Assembly (NCBI GenBank): GCA_026168455.1 | Contig: CM047425.1 | Coordinates: 95,607,580 to 95,671,579, forward strand | DNA from: Theocolax elegans | Lineage: Eukaryota > Arthropoda > Insecta > Hymenoptera > Cerocephalidae | Length of the DNA stretch: 64,000 nucleotides | Direction: 5' to 3' | Part shown: piece by piece, positions 12,459 through 24,700 of the stretch | Numbering within the stretch: position 1 is the stretch's first letter | Layout of the letters: every line of letters starts with the position of its first letter | The notes under the pieces: model-generated | Database searches by the model: none | What the model saw: the letters and a program-made list of their open reading frames with translations, nothing else | Told to the model about the DNA's origin: nothing | Translations under genes and position numbers: made by a program

Positions 12459-15400
12459 AAATCTTTAATTTATTTTTTGAATACTTGTGATGAAATTGTC
12501 AATAATTTTTCATTTAGCATTTTGTTGAATATACGTTCAAATACCATTGAAATATAAAATAATTAAAGTATCCTTCTTTTTTTATAAAAAAAAAATTGTA
12601 AAAATATTTTTTTCATTTATCTAGTTTTTTGTAATAAACTCTTTTGCCTCTTATTATTATTTTTAAAATGAACATTAACCGAATGAAATAAAAAGACATT
12701 CAACTACAAAGAACTTTCCAAGTCGCGTTTACTATCTATAGAACAGACTTTGATCAAAACCTTAAATTCTACTGTGTTATTGACATTTTAAGATGCTTTT
12801 TACTGGAATATTCAAATACAATGGAAAATGAAATACATAAAAAAACAAACCATTGAATTTGTTTAATAGAGTCAGAAAAAACTAAATTCTTTATATGAAA
12901 TTAATGAATGCACTTATAAATATAACGATATTTTGATATTAACATCAAATTTTATTACTTGCTTTACAGTTTAAATTACTAGCAAAGTAGAAAAAAATTA
13001 CTAGGAAATTATAGTTATCAATAATTATATATTTATATTAACAGTTAATCTATTCGCGTTTACCAACACTCTTAGTTTTTAAGCCATATTTAAATTTAGC
13101 ACGTATTTATTTGAAAACGTACCTATTTACCTAGGAATTGTAAAAATAATTACCGAAACACTGCCCATGTAGAACCAAAAATCGAGTCGTAAGCCATACA
13201 AAAGTAGCAAAATGAACCTGAACGTTAGAATTTACTTGACAAATAGAAAACAAAAAATTTGATCGAACGTGTTACGGATGATTCGTATAAGAGCATTATT
13301 AGTTTCGGTATAATAACCCCTATGAGGTGTACCTCATTGCAAACATATAACCCTTCTCCGACTGATAAAGTGAATACTGCAGCTACCTTAAGATTTATTT
13401 AGGTCTAGCTGATGATAGAGTAAAAATCATATTGTCATATAATCTCGAACTAATAACTTACGAATTACTGAGCCCTTTTCGTGTATTCGTACATATCTAC
13501 TGCTTCTCCAACTTTTTGTTCCTAGATATTCACTAATATCCTGTGATATAAATCAGGATTGCAAAACTTATTTAGCTAGCATGTGCGGGTGTGTGTCGGT
13601 GAGTGAGTATGTATGAACTTTGGGGCAGTAGCTGTCCCATGATGATATACGATTACATAACAGTACCACTGTTAACAGGGTATCGACCTTTTTCTCCCAG
13701 ATAGTCGGCTGCGATCATACCGAGTTATGAGCCGAGTTGAAGGGTTGATGGACTGAGCAGAGCAGAACTATATAAGGTCTGCAATAACTATCCGCCAAGA
13801 TAACACACTTAAGGTAGTTCATGAATGAATTAAAAAGCCATGGAATGCAATGAGCTATTTGTAGATTATTAATTAATACGTATAATACTATCCTAGATCA
13901 ATTTTGAGACTAGGTTGTCGACTAAATAAGAGAGTAAAAGCTATTCGAATATCGCATATTTTCTCACCAAAAGTAATATTGTTCCTCTGCATATATAATT
14001 CTAAGGATTTACCATAAACTAGATAGAGGCGAAAATTTTAGATTTCAAGGTTTCTAATAACGCATCGAAATTTATGTCATGCCGAACATTTCAAAAGATA
14101 TTTAGTGATAAAGTGGAGAAGGTCCATACATGTAGGTTATTATACCGACTTGGGCACTAGATCAGATGATTCACTTCATTCGACAAATTAAGCAAGACGT
14201 CATCAGTTTATCATTTAAAAATTGTATGACAGATGGTTTCTACTAAATTAAGTCAATTTTTAACGTTACGTCAACGTAGACCTAGTACTTATCTTAAATT
14301 GAGAATTTTTCACGAAAATTCAAATTTTGCATATTTCCACTTTTCACTAAATTGTTTATATTAATTATATTAATACTCATTCTGAACTGTTTTTACATGG
14401 TATTTAATTATACTCTCGACCTCATATATTTATTTAAATTATTTTAGTAATGTTTTAGTGTGAATTATCTATTTAACAAAAGAACTTTTAATTGCATTAC
14501 ACAATAATTTACAATTTTACTGATTTTTCACAAACACTTGCTTTTCCGTTAAAATTAACTACAATCATACCAATTGCTATAAGCACAGTTCACCAAACTA
14601 AAATCGTTTATAAATTTTTGTTATTTATGCGTAATAATTAAATTTGTCGAACTTAATATACATAATGGGTATTGATTACACATCGAAAGAAAAAACTATG
14701 ATTGTATGTTAAAAATAAATAAATAAATACGGTCAATGTGTTCTTCCACGATATTCGTTAAATAACCCGGGCGAAGTAAAAAAAAACTCGGAGTTTGTTC
14801 GATGAACGGATATTTCACCGGGTGAATGCAAACGCCACGATTATTCAGCTCGGTGCGCGTGTCCGCGGGGACGTAATGTTATGTAGAGAGGGTGCGAGGT
14901 GAAAGGGATCTTTCAAGAGACGATTGTTGCCGACTACGGTAGGGAGAGTAAAAGGGCTTGAAGCGAGAGACGAAAGGCTTACCAAACGGAGTAGAGGGGA
15001 GAAAGAGGTTCAAACAGGCTGACATGTGTTGCTTGCAACGAGTCTTGGTGCAAAAGCAGTCTTCGGACGTCTCTTGGGTGACTCATTTTCGGAAGTGCTT
15101 CCTTACACTCTTTGCCGTTGGTCTTTCAGTTTTTCTTTTCGAGTATCGACTTTTTATCTTCACCTTTTCAATGCAACGCTCACTTTTTCAACACATTTAA
15201 GCTAAAACAGCCGCAAATATACCGCTTCTTAACGATTTATCATCTTACAGTATTTGAACAATAAAAAACTATTTTCCCGTTAGATAAGATATGGTTTTGT
15301 ACTTTGTTTCCTTAGGGGATGGAAAATCATTTTCCAACAGATTCTTGACTTTACTTTCACTTTTATTGAAAAGTTTCAATACAATACGTAAATTTAATTA

Positions 15401-15466
15401 TAAATTGTTGTAGTATCGTTGTTTTTCAGTGATAATTAAATGTTTTAAAAGTATTTTAATGTCGGC
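12459..15466. other. Non-coding DNA with a less AT-rich segment and an island
   Basis: From about 13140 to 14170 the composition is more even, with a TATATAAGG promoter-like motif at about 13770; it could be an old mobile-element remnant but no ends are recognised. An island at about 14760-15120 is purine-rich and GC-richer. Confidence 0.4.
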
Positions 15467-15476
15467 AGTACAAGTC

Positions 15477-15524
<48 letters not shown>

Positions 15525-15532
15525 CTTGTACT
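15467..15532. repeat. (TA)n microsatellite inside a perfect 12-bp palindrome
   Basis: AGTACAAGTCAT (15467-15478) and ATGACTTGTACT (15521-15532) are perfect inverted repeats flanking about 40 bp of alternating AT. The whole unit can fold into one long hairpin. It may be a tiny AT-cored insertion or a microsatellite seeded in a palindrome. Confidence 0.8.
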
Positions 15533-17040
15533 GTATATATACACATATAAATGGAACACAAGAGATAAATATTTGAACGATTTAATCTGCATGGAAAACA
15601 AAATTTACTTCGTTTTATAATTAAATATTTATAATAAAATTATTTTAATTCATTTGATGTAATTTCATTTGATTTATCATTTTCGTTAAAAATTCGTTCA
15701 ATTTCCATGCTGCTGGTTTCTTAATGAACAGAAAAATCAAACGGTAGTTGCCTTTTATTTTATATTTCTTTAATTAAGAATGTTTAATTTTTCATAAAAA
15801 ATTAGGAATTTTCTTCTGCATTATGCACATAATTAGTCATATTATGAACTTTATCGTAAATATATTAGTCGGATCAAATTTTTAAACATGATTAATTGAT
15901 ATACACATAAGTAACGCAAAGTCTCAATACTTATAACTTTGTAGTCGAAATATGAATATATATATATATAACATTCTTTTAATTAAAAATAATTGAATTG
16001 AATTGTAATTTTAAGCAACACGTTAAATCTTTTAAATAAAAAGAAAAAGGAATATTATTAAATTATATTCACTAATTATATTCGCATTTTAAAATTCTAT
16101 AAAAAGTTTAATGAAAGAGGATGTAAAATATAATAAGATGAATTGTTATGTTATGTATTGTACTTTTATATATACGAGGTATTCTAATATTAATTAAACG
16201 TATATGCTTGTATTTTTTCTAAGTAAAATGATCGATTGTTATCCATTTCTGGAATTATGCATTTCTCTTATATACTTGTTACCTTTTTTTTGTAACGGTA
16301 ATGTAATGCAATATGAGGATATGGCAAGTTTAATTTTTTCTATTATTTCTTATTCCTATATACTTTGAAAAAAGTATCAAATTTTAAATTTTAAGTTTCA
16401 AACTATATTTGTTGCGGACTTACACATGAACATCTTTTAAAGTTTTGACAAGTTATGTTATTCTTCGATTACTTATATATGTACGTCACACATAATACCG
16501 TAAAGTATATATAAAAAAATTATAAAAAAATTATTGTAAGACTGACACAACAACGACGTTAATTGAAAATACATATACTGAATTATTTAAATTTAAATAA
16601 TATCAATCTGTAATTCACAAACGTACGCATGCATTAAAATTACATTTAACTGAACAAGGCCCGCAATTTACTAAACAGGAATAAACAGTTCATTATCATA
16701 TAATACTAGTTCATTTAGCTAAACATTTCGTAAATTTTAAAAACCATTGAAATTCACAAAGTACGCGAAACATGCAAAGTGCATCGAATAAATAAAAATC
16801 TTGGAGTACAAAATCTATTCAACCCGATATTGATTCAGTTAACTCGTTTTTCTTGCAAGCAAATAAACGAACATTCGCACAAACGTACCCGCTGGTGGAA
16901 TACAATACGTATATAGAGGGAAAGAACCCGAACAAAAAAAAAGTCGAAAGAACCCGAGAGACTCTATCGGCTACTAATAAAACAAAATAATTGTGCCAAT
17001 CAGCCTTCCGTTAATTGGCGTCGAAATATTATTTCTCTCA

Positions 17041-17042
<2 letters not shown>

Positions 17043-17080
<38 letters not shown>
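17043..17080. repeat. (AG)n microsatellite
   Basis: A perfect AG dinucleotide tract of about 38 bp followed by TTCCCTCTCTCAG, at the start of a GC-richer island (17040-17230). Confidence 0.95.
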
Positions 17081-17083
<3 letters not shown>

Positions 17084-18815
17084 CCTCTCTCAGTAGACAG
17101 CTTTTCCCTCAAATATTATTTCTCGTGAGAAGCACTCGGCCTCGAGCTTGCGGCCAATTCCCCTTTCGACGTTGCCGGCTAGCTGCAAGCGCTTATCAAT
17201 TTTCTCCTCTGAGTAAGTAAACCCAGGGTAAACCTAATACTACTCGGTAACTTGTAATGCATCACAATTAATTACCAACAAAAAAGTTATTCGTTATTTG
17301 GATATATTGGTGGATAAATATGTTAAATCGTTTAGATATTAGAGTTTACCATTCCTGTACAAGCTAATCATTGTATTTTCTATTAACATTCGACTTTTGA
17401 AACTTGAAATAATAGTATAGATATTTTATTTTTTTTGTACGCTATTAGACAAAGTATTTTTTCAAATATACTTTTAAGTTTATACTTTCGTTTGAAAAGC
17501 TTAGTCAATTAAAACGTTATTTGAAAACTTACTTGTTATTCTACGTAGATAATATAGACTTTTTTAACATTTATTTATAAACAAAGTGTATAATTTTTCA
17601 AAGTAATATTTCATTAACTAAACCCTCAATCATTTTTCATGATGTAATATCAGAGTGTAGCCTTAATAAATTGCTTATTATAGTGTAAATTTCCGTTATA
17701 ACATTAATTATCTTATTAACCTCTACTTCGTAAAGGTAGGATGAAACTTCAAGTTGCGAGCTTTATAGAAATGGATATTCCCATTATCTACAAACTAACT
17801 TCAAATGACATTATACTCATAAATGAAAAGCTAAATATTCAGGTGAAATATTATTAATTTTTTAAATAAGATTAATGCAACAATTATATTCCCTATTTAT
17901 TTAAAATATAGTTTTTCATTTCGATTGTAATTAAAATTCTAATGGAATCGCGTTTTCTGCTTTAATTTAACTTTTTTAAAACTTGCTAAATACAGAGATG
18001 GAAAATTTTTTCATTTAATTAGTAAGTAAATAGACATTGTACCATTGTTAGGTAATTATTATTATTATTTTCAAATACTTTTTAAAAGATTATTTACTTT
18101 CATAAACTTAAATGCGAACTTATAATGAGAAATATATTATTAAGATCTGTGCTCTCCGCAACCCACATAGTTTCAAAACTGCTGCACCGTTTTACTTTCA
18201 TCTTACTTCGAATCAGTTTCAACTCAATTACAGACAAAGTTACATACACGAAAAATTACATTTTAAGTAAATACTGAAACTTAGTAAGTATAACACGATG
18301 TTTAAGCGTTTCTTTTTACTTAACTAACCATTTAATAATTATACAAATAATATAATATTTGATTTGTTAATTAAGGTTCATTCGTATTTATTTATTGCGT
18401 TGGAATGAAACGATTTTATAGAAAATATCTCTTATACACTTAACAATTAGTTTTGTAATGTTGAGAAAAGCATTAATCAAGAAATGGAAAGTATAGTATT
18501 CATCGCAGGCAATCTAACGTAGATGAACTAGGTAACGAAACTAGAGAAAACAGTTGTTCCGTGTTGAGCCATCCGTTACAGGTAACTGAAATCGAAATAA
18601 GTCGTCGACAAGTACGTTTGTCCAGAGCGAACAAAAGCATCATCTCTTCCTATAGGACACGTGCAATAATCTTCTGTACAAATCCCGAGATAAAAAGAGA
18701 ATAAAGAGCAAGCGTGGAAAAGGAAATTAATGATTGGCTTCGGCGCCAGATCGCCGTCAGGTTCAGACCCGGTTGTTTCCTCGTGCCCCACACTATTTTA
18801 GCGCCCGGGGAATCC

Positions 18816-18837
18816 CCGAGGTGCGCGAACACCTCGG
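18816..18837. other. GC-rich perfect hairpin in an island
   Basis: CCGAGGTG (18816-18823) and CACCTCGG (18830-18837) form an 8-bp stem with a 6-nt loop. Just upstream a GGGGAATCCCC palindrome (about 18807-18817) partly overlaps. Such GC-rich structure stands out in this AT-rich window; its role is unknown. Confidence 0.5.
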
Positions 18838-20867
18838 AACGGAGCTTCTACTACGGTTGGGAACCCACAAGATTGATGGCGTTTTCCTACGCGACTTTAT
18901 TGAGCCGTATTGCTGAAAATCAATGCATTCGCGAGTTTCCTCTACTCGATTGTATATTTTCTGCGGATTTCCTTTTTCTTCTCGTTTTAGGACATTCATA
19001 TTTCAAAATAACCTCGTTTACAGGTCGGGATATAACGATTATTTAATGTAACCGTTGATCAACTGTCGATCTGAATTATTAATGTAACTGTGAGTACAAA
19101 ATAATGCAAAACATTAATAAAACGATTGAATCCGGAATATTTTTCGAACTGAAAATTCTATATCTATCGACACGATAATTCAGAATATCAAGATTTACCT
19201 TACACCATTATTGAAAGCAATTTAATAACTTTAAAACTATAATCATTCGGAAAATATTTATCTTCCATTAATTAATCTATATAGATATATAGAAAGTGAA
19301 AAGTTAAAATAGTGTTGGTACGCCAAAATATTTGAGTAACCGTTAGTATTAGACAACTCGTACAAGCGATTAACCTATTCAAAAACTACTTCCAGTAGAA
19401 TTAAAGTACAAGGTACACCGCAAGACGATTACGTTTAAGTACTATCAAAGCCTTATTTATCACCAAGTCTGCGGTTTAATCTGGCAGATTAGAGCTTCCA
19501 AGCTGCAAAATATAAAAGCAAATTATATTTTCCTAATTAAACGGATAGTGAATACAAGTTTTAAAACTGCATTTGATTAAAAAGAATGTTTCGCATAAAT
19601 GTATAAAAGCGTATAACCAAACACATCACTTGTATACGACAGATGGTGTACAGTATGTTCCGAAGTATTATTTGATGTAGAAAATTTAGAAAATTGGTGC
19701 AAGCAAATAGAGAGAAGAAACCATCTGAAAAGAACGAGAGAGAGGTGGGTAAACCAGTACGGTATTACAGATAAAAAAAATCGAGGGAATGAGGATGGAT
19801 ACAAATGGAGGGCGTGGAACGACACGAGGAATAATTTTGTAGGGAAATCGCAGGATTTTGAGAGAAAAATGTTAGCGTGTAAATTTTCTTTTGCGGTTTG
19901 AAAAAGTGCGAGGAAAAAAAAACGGTATTCCGATTACGAAAAACCGTCGATATTTTAGTACTATTGTGTAGTAGTACGAAACGAACATTAATTTTAAAAG
20001 TAAGGTTCGAGTTAACTTGTACGTATACACGCGTCATATGGTTTTTCTCTTCCAAGTATTCTAATATTAAACGCCTGTACTATGTTAATCCGAGTATTGT
20101 TTACGTTTCATAAACATTTAAATACCGTGATATGAATCGATAGTTCGATCTTTGAACTACGCTCTTTGCGTCTCGCTAAACTCGGAAGTTACTACTGAAA
20201 CCAACTGTGGTAGCAATCGCAAGAGTTTAACATTTGGAATACAATTATACTCATTAGCATAAATTAACAATTCTTCTATTATGTATTGATTTTAATTATT
20301 ATAGTTACGATTTCTATGGTAATATATTATTGATTAACATTTTATAAATTAATATTGTTTAATCCGTTTAATCTAGATATTTTTTAGTTGAACACCAATA
20401 ATTATTTGTGACTTCAACATAACTGCATAGTAATAAAAATAATATGAGAAACGAAGAAGTACTTTAGAATAATAAGGTAGCTAAATAAATGAAAAAATGA
20501 ATTTGTATTTGTTTAAACTATATTATTAAATAGAATAAATATACTTGCTAATGTTAGTATGATGAGAATATTATAAATTTATGTAAGCACCAATTTTAGT
20601 AGAAAGTATTATTATAATTTAATGTTTTTTAATGTGATATCCATTGCATATGAAATCTAGTAATTACTGAGCGAGAGAGCATAGTATGCCAAATGAACGA
20701 AATTTAATTTCATGCCGTGAAACGTATTTGTACATTTAATTATGAAAATTACTCTTTATATTTAGTCAACTATATTTACTACTATAAATAACACCATAAT
20801 AATAATTATTGTATACTATGATTATGGTATTATGGTATATATTCCATTATTCGGTATTTTGTAGATT

Positions 20868-20899
20868 ACTTTCTTGACTTACTAAAAGTCAAGGAAAGT
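20868..20899. other. Short hairpin
   Basis: ACTTTCTTGACTT and AAGTCAAGGAAAGT pair over 13 bases with one bulge and a 5-nt loop. It lies in plain AT-rich DNA with no neighbouring gene. Confidence 0.4.
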
Positions 20900-21560
20900 A
20901 GGTAATTGCAAAATCGTTCCAAAACTTAATGTATTGAAATTTAAATCTGTATCTGACACTACTTGGAAATTCAGGTCAAATTACTGTAAATTAAAATAGA
21001 ATATATAAATTAATGATTATATTTAATTTATATTTTTAAGCATTCGGTATTGTAATACAGTCTTAGAATGGTAAGGTGATTTTCATGAAATATTATATAA
21101 ATTCGTGCAAAAAGATTTAAAGAATTTAAATTAGCTGTTTTAAGTGGTAAGTCGTTGAAAGATCAAAAGAAATATTTAATTTTAAAGTCAGAAAGGCTAT
21201 TAGTATAAATGAGATGGAATGCTCATAATCTCATTTTAAAACATATAAAATATTATACGGTTTCAAATACATTTATGTGTATGTGTATGTATACCTAATG
21301 CAAAGAAACATTAATGTATTATATAACAATGTCATTCATGAACGTTAGCACTTATTTAAAAATTTAAATAAATATTTTCTTATGTATTCGAGAGTTTTGT
21401 CCGAGACTTAATAAGTATACCTTTTACGTAATAATTATGATAATGACTGAATTTGAAGTCTCGATTTTTTTGATGTATTAAATAAATCTTAACGCGAATA
21501 AATGCAGTGGAAAAAGCATTTAGTTCCCCGAAATATATTATTACGAATAATAATCCTAAA

Positions 21561-22310
21561 TTTTAAGAGAAAGTTATACAAAATTTAACTATAAACTCTT
21601 TGAGACTTTGCAAGATGAAGTTCCAATATGAAAGAGCGCGAACGAGTAGAAAAGAAATAAAGCGCGGGAAGGAAAGAAAGAAAGAGTAGGATAGAAAGGG
21701 GAAGAGAAAGAGAGAGAGAGAGAGAGAGTAAGGAGTGGCACGATGATGCGATAAGATCGCAGTCTGTAAAGCGAGAAAGACAAAGGGATTGCGCGTATAT
21801 ATACTTGGGAGGGAGTTTTTTTTCGAGCTCGGAGCGCGAAATCGCGACGAGGCTAGAACAAAAAACAAGGAGAAGAAAAGGGTATATACCAGAATACCTA
21901 CGGTGAGAAGGAGACCTATCGCTTCCATAATGGACCTTAAAGTCTGAGTCTTTTACTTGGAATTCCAAGATCGAATATTAACTGAGAGTTTGTTATTTGC
22001 AAAAGCAAATGAAGCACTCGAGAATAAGGTCTAGGCCAGTTATACGTACCCTCTTTCCCGGTGTAAGTATAAAGTGCACCTTTTCGTCTACTACGTTCGT
22101 TAATGCTGCCCTGCAGGCCCAAGTTGAAAGAACGTCACGAAAAGAGCTTTCACAGAGTGGATTATGAGCCACCCTATAGTTCAATTTTTATGCGGTGTGT
22201 AAAGCTTTTTATACGGGATGTTGACATCGTTGGATTTTTACTCGCTTGTTTGGCTTTATGTTGTGCTGACCGGATAATCGGTAGTTCTGCCGATCGTCGA
22301 TTATGACTAA
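21561..22310. other. GC-richer island with strand-asymmetric purine tract
   Basis: The + strand of 21600-21910 is strongly purine-rich (GAAAGAAAGA, AGAGAG), which creates long Ser/Leu/Phe-rich open frames on the - strand (21563-21968). These are composition artefacts. From 22000 to 22310 the base mix is more even. No gene is assigned. Confidence 0.45.
21706..21728. repeat. (AG)n microsatellite
   Basis: An AG-rich run within a longer purine tract (21640-21740), in a GC-richer island. Confidence 0.85.
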
Positions 22311-23379
22311 CTTTAATCCCCTGCGTTACGTATTGTTTCTTGCGAAAATATTTATGTTATGAACACAGGGAAATGCTTAGTTTTTGAAATTTATTTACTT
22401 ATCATTAATATTTACTTTATCATAATAAATTATTTTTATCTTTTTGAAAAACTCAATGCCCGCTTTAAAATGACAATAACTTATTATTATATTGTAATTG
22501 TATAATGTACTATTGTTATCTTATGATAGAATATTTTAATACTTATTGTAATCTAACTTTGTTTAAGCTTGAGCTAGAAAATAAAAGTTATCGATTCTCT
22601 ACCATTGCTAAAATTAATACAGAATAATAACACAACTTTTGAAACAACTGTATTATAAATTGGTTATTTTTGTTCAATAAAAAATATGTCTGTATACGTA
22701 TATTTCAATATGCGCTAAACGTGTATCTAAAATCCATTCGTGAGTCTGTATTGATTTAGTATAAGCAAATACAAAGTTGATGATACGTAGTAAATGAACA
22801 GTTCAGAATGTATTGATTTTTGCAGATTTTTGTCGGTTTGTATGCAAAATAAAAAAGTCACCCAAATTCTGACAGATACTGTTCGCAATGTGAAATCAGA
22901 TTTTAATAAAAGGAAAGATATTGCAAAATTGAATGATATATACATAACCGATTGTAATCAGCTCTTTAATTTAAAGGTGTACAATTTTTTGCTACGTTGA
23001 TAATACAAACGGCTATACTTTAAATATTGAAAGATATATGAATGTAGAACAATTGAAAAATAAAATAATTGATTTTTTCAAATAAAAGATTTTATTATAA
23101 ATTAACAATGCTTGCCTTATAAAAAAATGAAACGATCGAAAATATTTAATAAAAATTATTAAAAAATTATTGAAATATTTTAGATATAGGTATATAAACC
23201 ATCCACCATATTGAACATCGATGATGAAATAATTATATTGATTATCGACTGTTTTGAACACCGTTTTATTTTCAAAACAATTTAATGAAATTTTTATTCA
23301 TTGCATATAAATAAGATTAATACATAATGTACGCTTAAAAAATGTATGAGTAAATAAGAGAGAAAAAATAGGATCCGTC
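22311..23379. other. AT-rich non-coding DNA
   Basis: No gene, RNA or repeat recognised. Small open frames overlap each other on opposite strands (22727-22945 and 22794-23000) and look like chance. Confidence 0.45.
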
Positions 23380-24700
23380 GAATCGTAGCACGAAAGCGGT
23401 GGTCGAACGCCATTACTTTATTACACGATTCGACAATAAATTTCGAATGTAAAGTAGTGATTTTTAGTATGAGAGTAGAAATTTTACGCGGTTCCCGCGC
23501 TGCTGTTTTCGCGATTTCTCGGTTTGCTTTATAGGGTCAGCCGCGTCGTTTGGCTGACCATACGAGTCTGTTTCTACTGCGCCGCGAGATCTTCTACTTA
23601 TTCGTGATCTCAGCCCTTTTCAATGTGTCTTACTATTCGCCTATCTCCTGAATTTTCGATTTGTTCACAAAGTTGTAAACCACTTGTCCTATTCTTTCGT
23701 ACGAGGTGAAACGAAAAGGGGTGTATACCCGTTTTTTTTAACCCTCTCATCGTTCACTCGGTCTTTATCGCTTCTTCTTTTGTTTTCTTAACGCACGTTC
23801 GCATCTTAGTTTTTATCATCGCCCTTATATTCCATCCGGTATCTTCATCTCTGTCTCTCGCTCTCGGTTGTATCCTCGTCTCTCGCGACGCTCCCACCCA
23901 ATCGGGAATTCGATCGTTGGGCGTGCTTTAGTACCCGTAGCCACCGACCGCGGCAGCACCGGTACTTATATACTACCTCTCTCTGTCTCTTCCTCTTCGT
24001 ACAAACAGACCGTATACGAACTTAAACTGTAACTCAGACTCGAGAGGAGAGGAACAAGGAAATATGGAATGAATAGAAAAAGGATACGCGGGAGAAAAAT
24101 ACGGGAAGACACGAGATAATCCGCGTAAAGAGATGCTCACGACCCAAAAGATTTAAAATGATAAGATTAAAGACGCAGAAGCTCTCTGTAGGAGATTTAG
24201 AAAAAAATACTCGGGACTACGTTCAATCTAGTCGTGATGGATAATGATTAATTATGACGTGCACCGGAATTTCTGAATCTTGCTGGATTAAGGACAAATG
24301 GCTGATATAGGTATCTGGTGCAAACCCAAGTGGGTAAAGAAAATTTGCGGGAAGGGATAGTTTATTAATAACAGAGAGACTGTAAATAGCTTTGCTCTGG
24401 ACATGGATGAAGTTGCCAACTTTACTGAAAAAGGTATGAGACCAGAAAACGCGGAGAGAGCGGGGAGGGGACGGGAAGGAAAAGAAAAAAATGCCAACCA
24501 GGAAGAGTGATATTAAGAAGTTCCAGCGAAATGAGTAAATATGGGAGAAAATATGGAACGAAAAGAGTAACGTGGATGGGCAACCCTGAGTAAAATGACC
24601 AAGAAAGATGCGAGGCACAGCGAGTGAGAGAGAAGAGAGAAGAGAGAGAGAGAGAGAGAAAGAACGACGGTAATAAACAGATGATCCGTAAAATATGGCG
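23380..24700. other. Long GC-richer island, possible regulatory region
   Basis: 23480-23960 is CpG- and pyrimidine-rich; 24040-24670 is purine-rich on the + strand, so the strand bias flips within the island. A TATA-like TTATATAC near 23966 and an Inr-like CTCAGACTC near 24034 give a second, weaker promoter-like arrangement. No downstream exon is recognised. Confidence 0.35.
24625..24659. repeat. (GA)n-rich purine tract
   Basis: GAGAAGAGAGA-type repeats, part of an unusually long purine-rich strand from about 24040 to 24670. Confidence 0.85.

Larger units (their letters stand above)
15533..21560. other. AT-rich non-coding DNA with two islands
   Basis: Islands at 17040-17230 and 18560-19050. 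Several open frames on both strands overlap in the second island and none looks like a protein. The remainder is featureless AT-rich sequence. Confidence 0.45.

Noticed and set aside
21563..21968. Long Ser/Leu/Phe-rich - strand frames
   Set aside because: They mirror a purine-rich microsatellite tract on the + strand and exist in more than one register.
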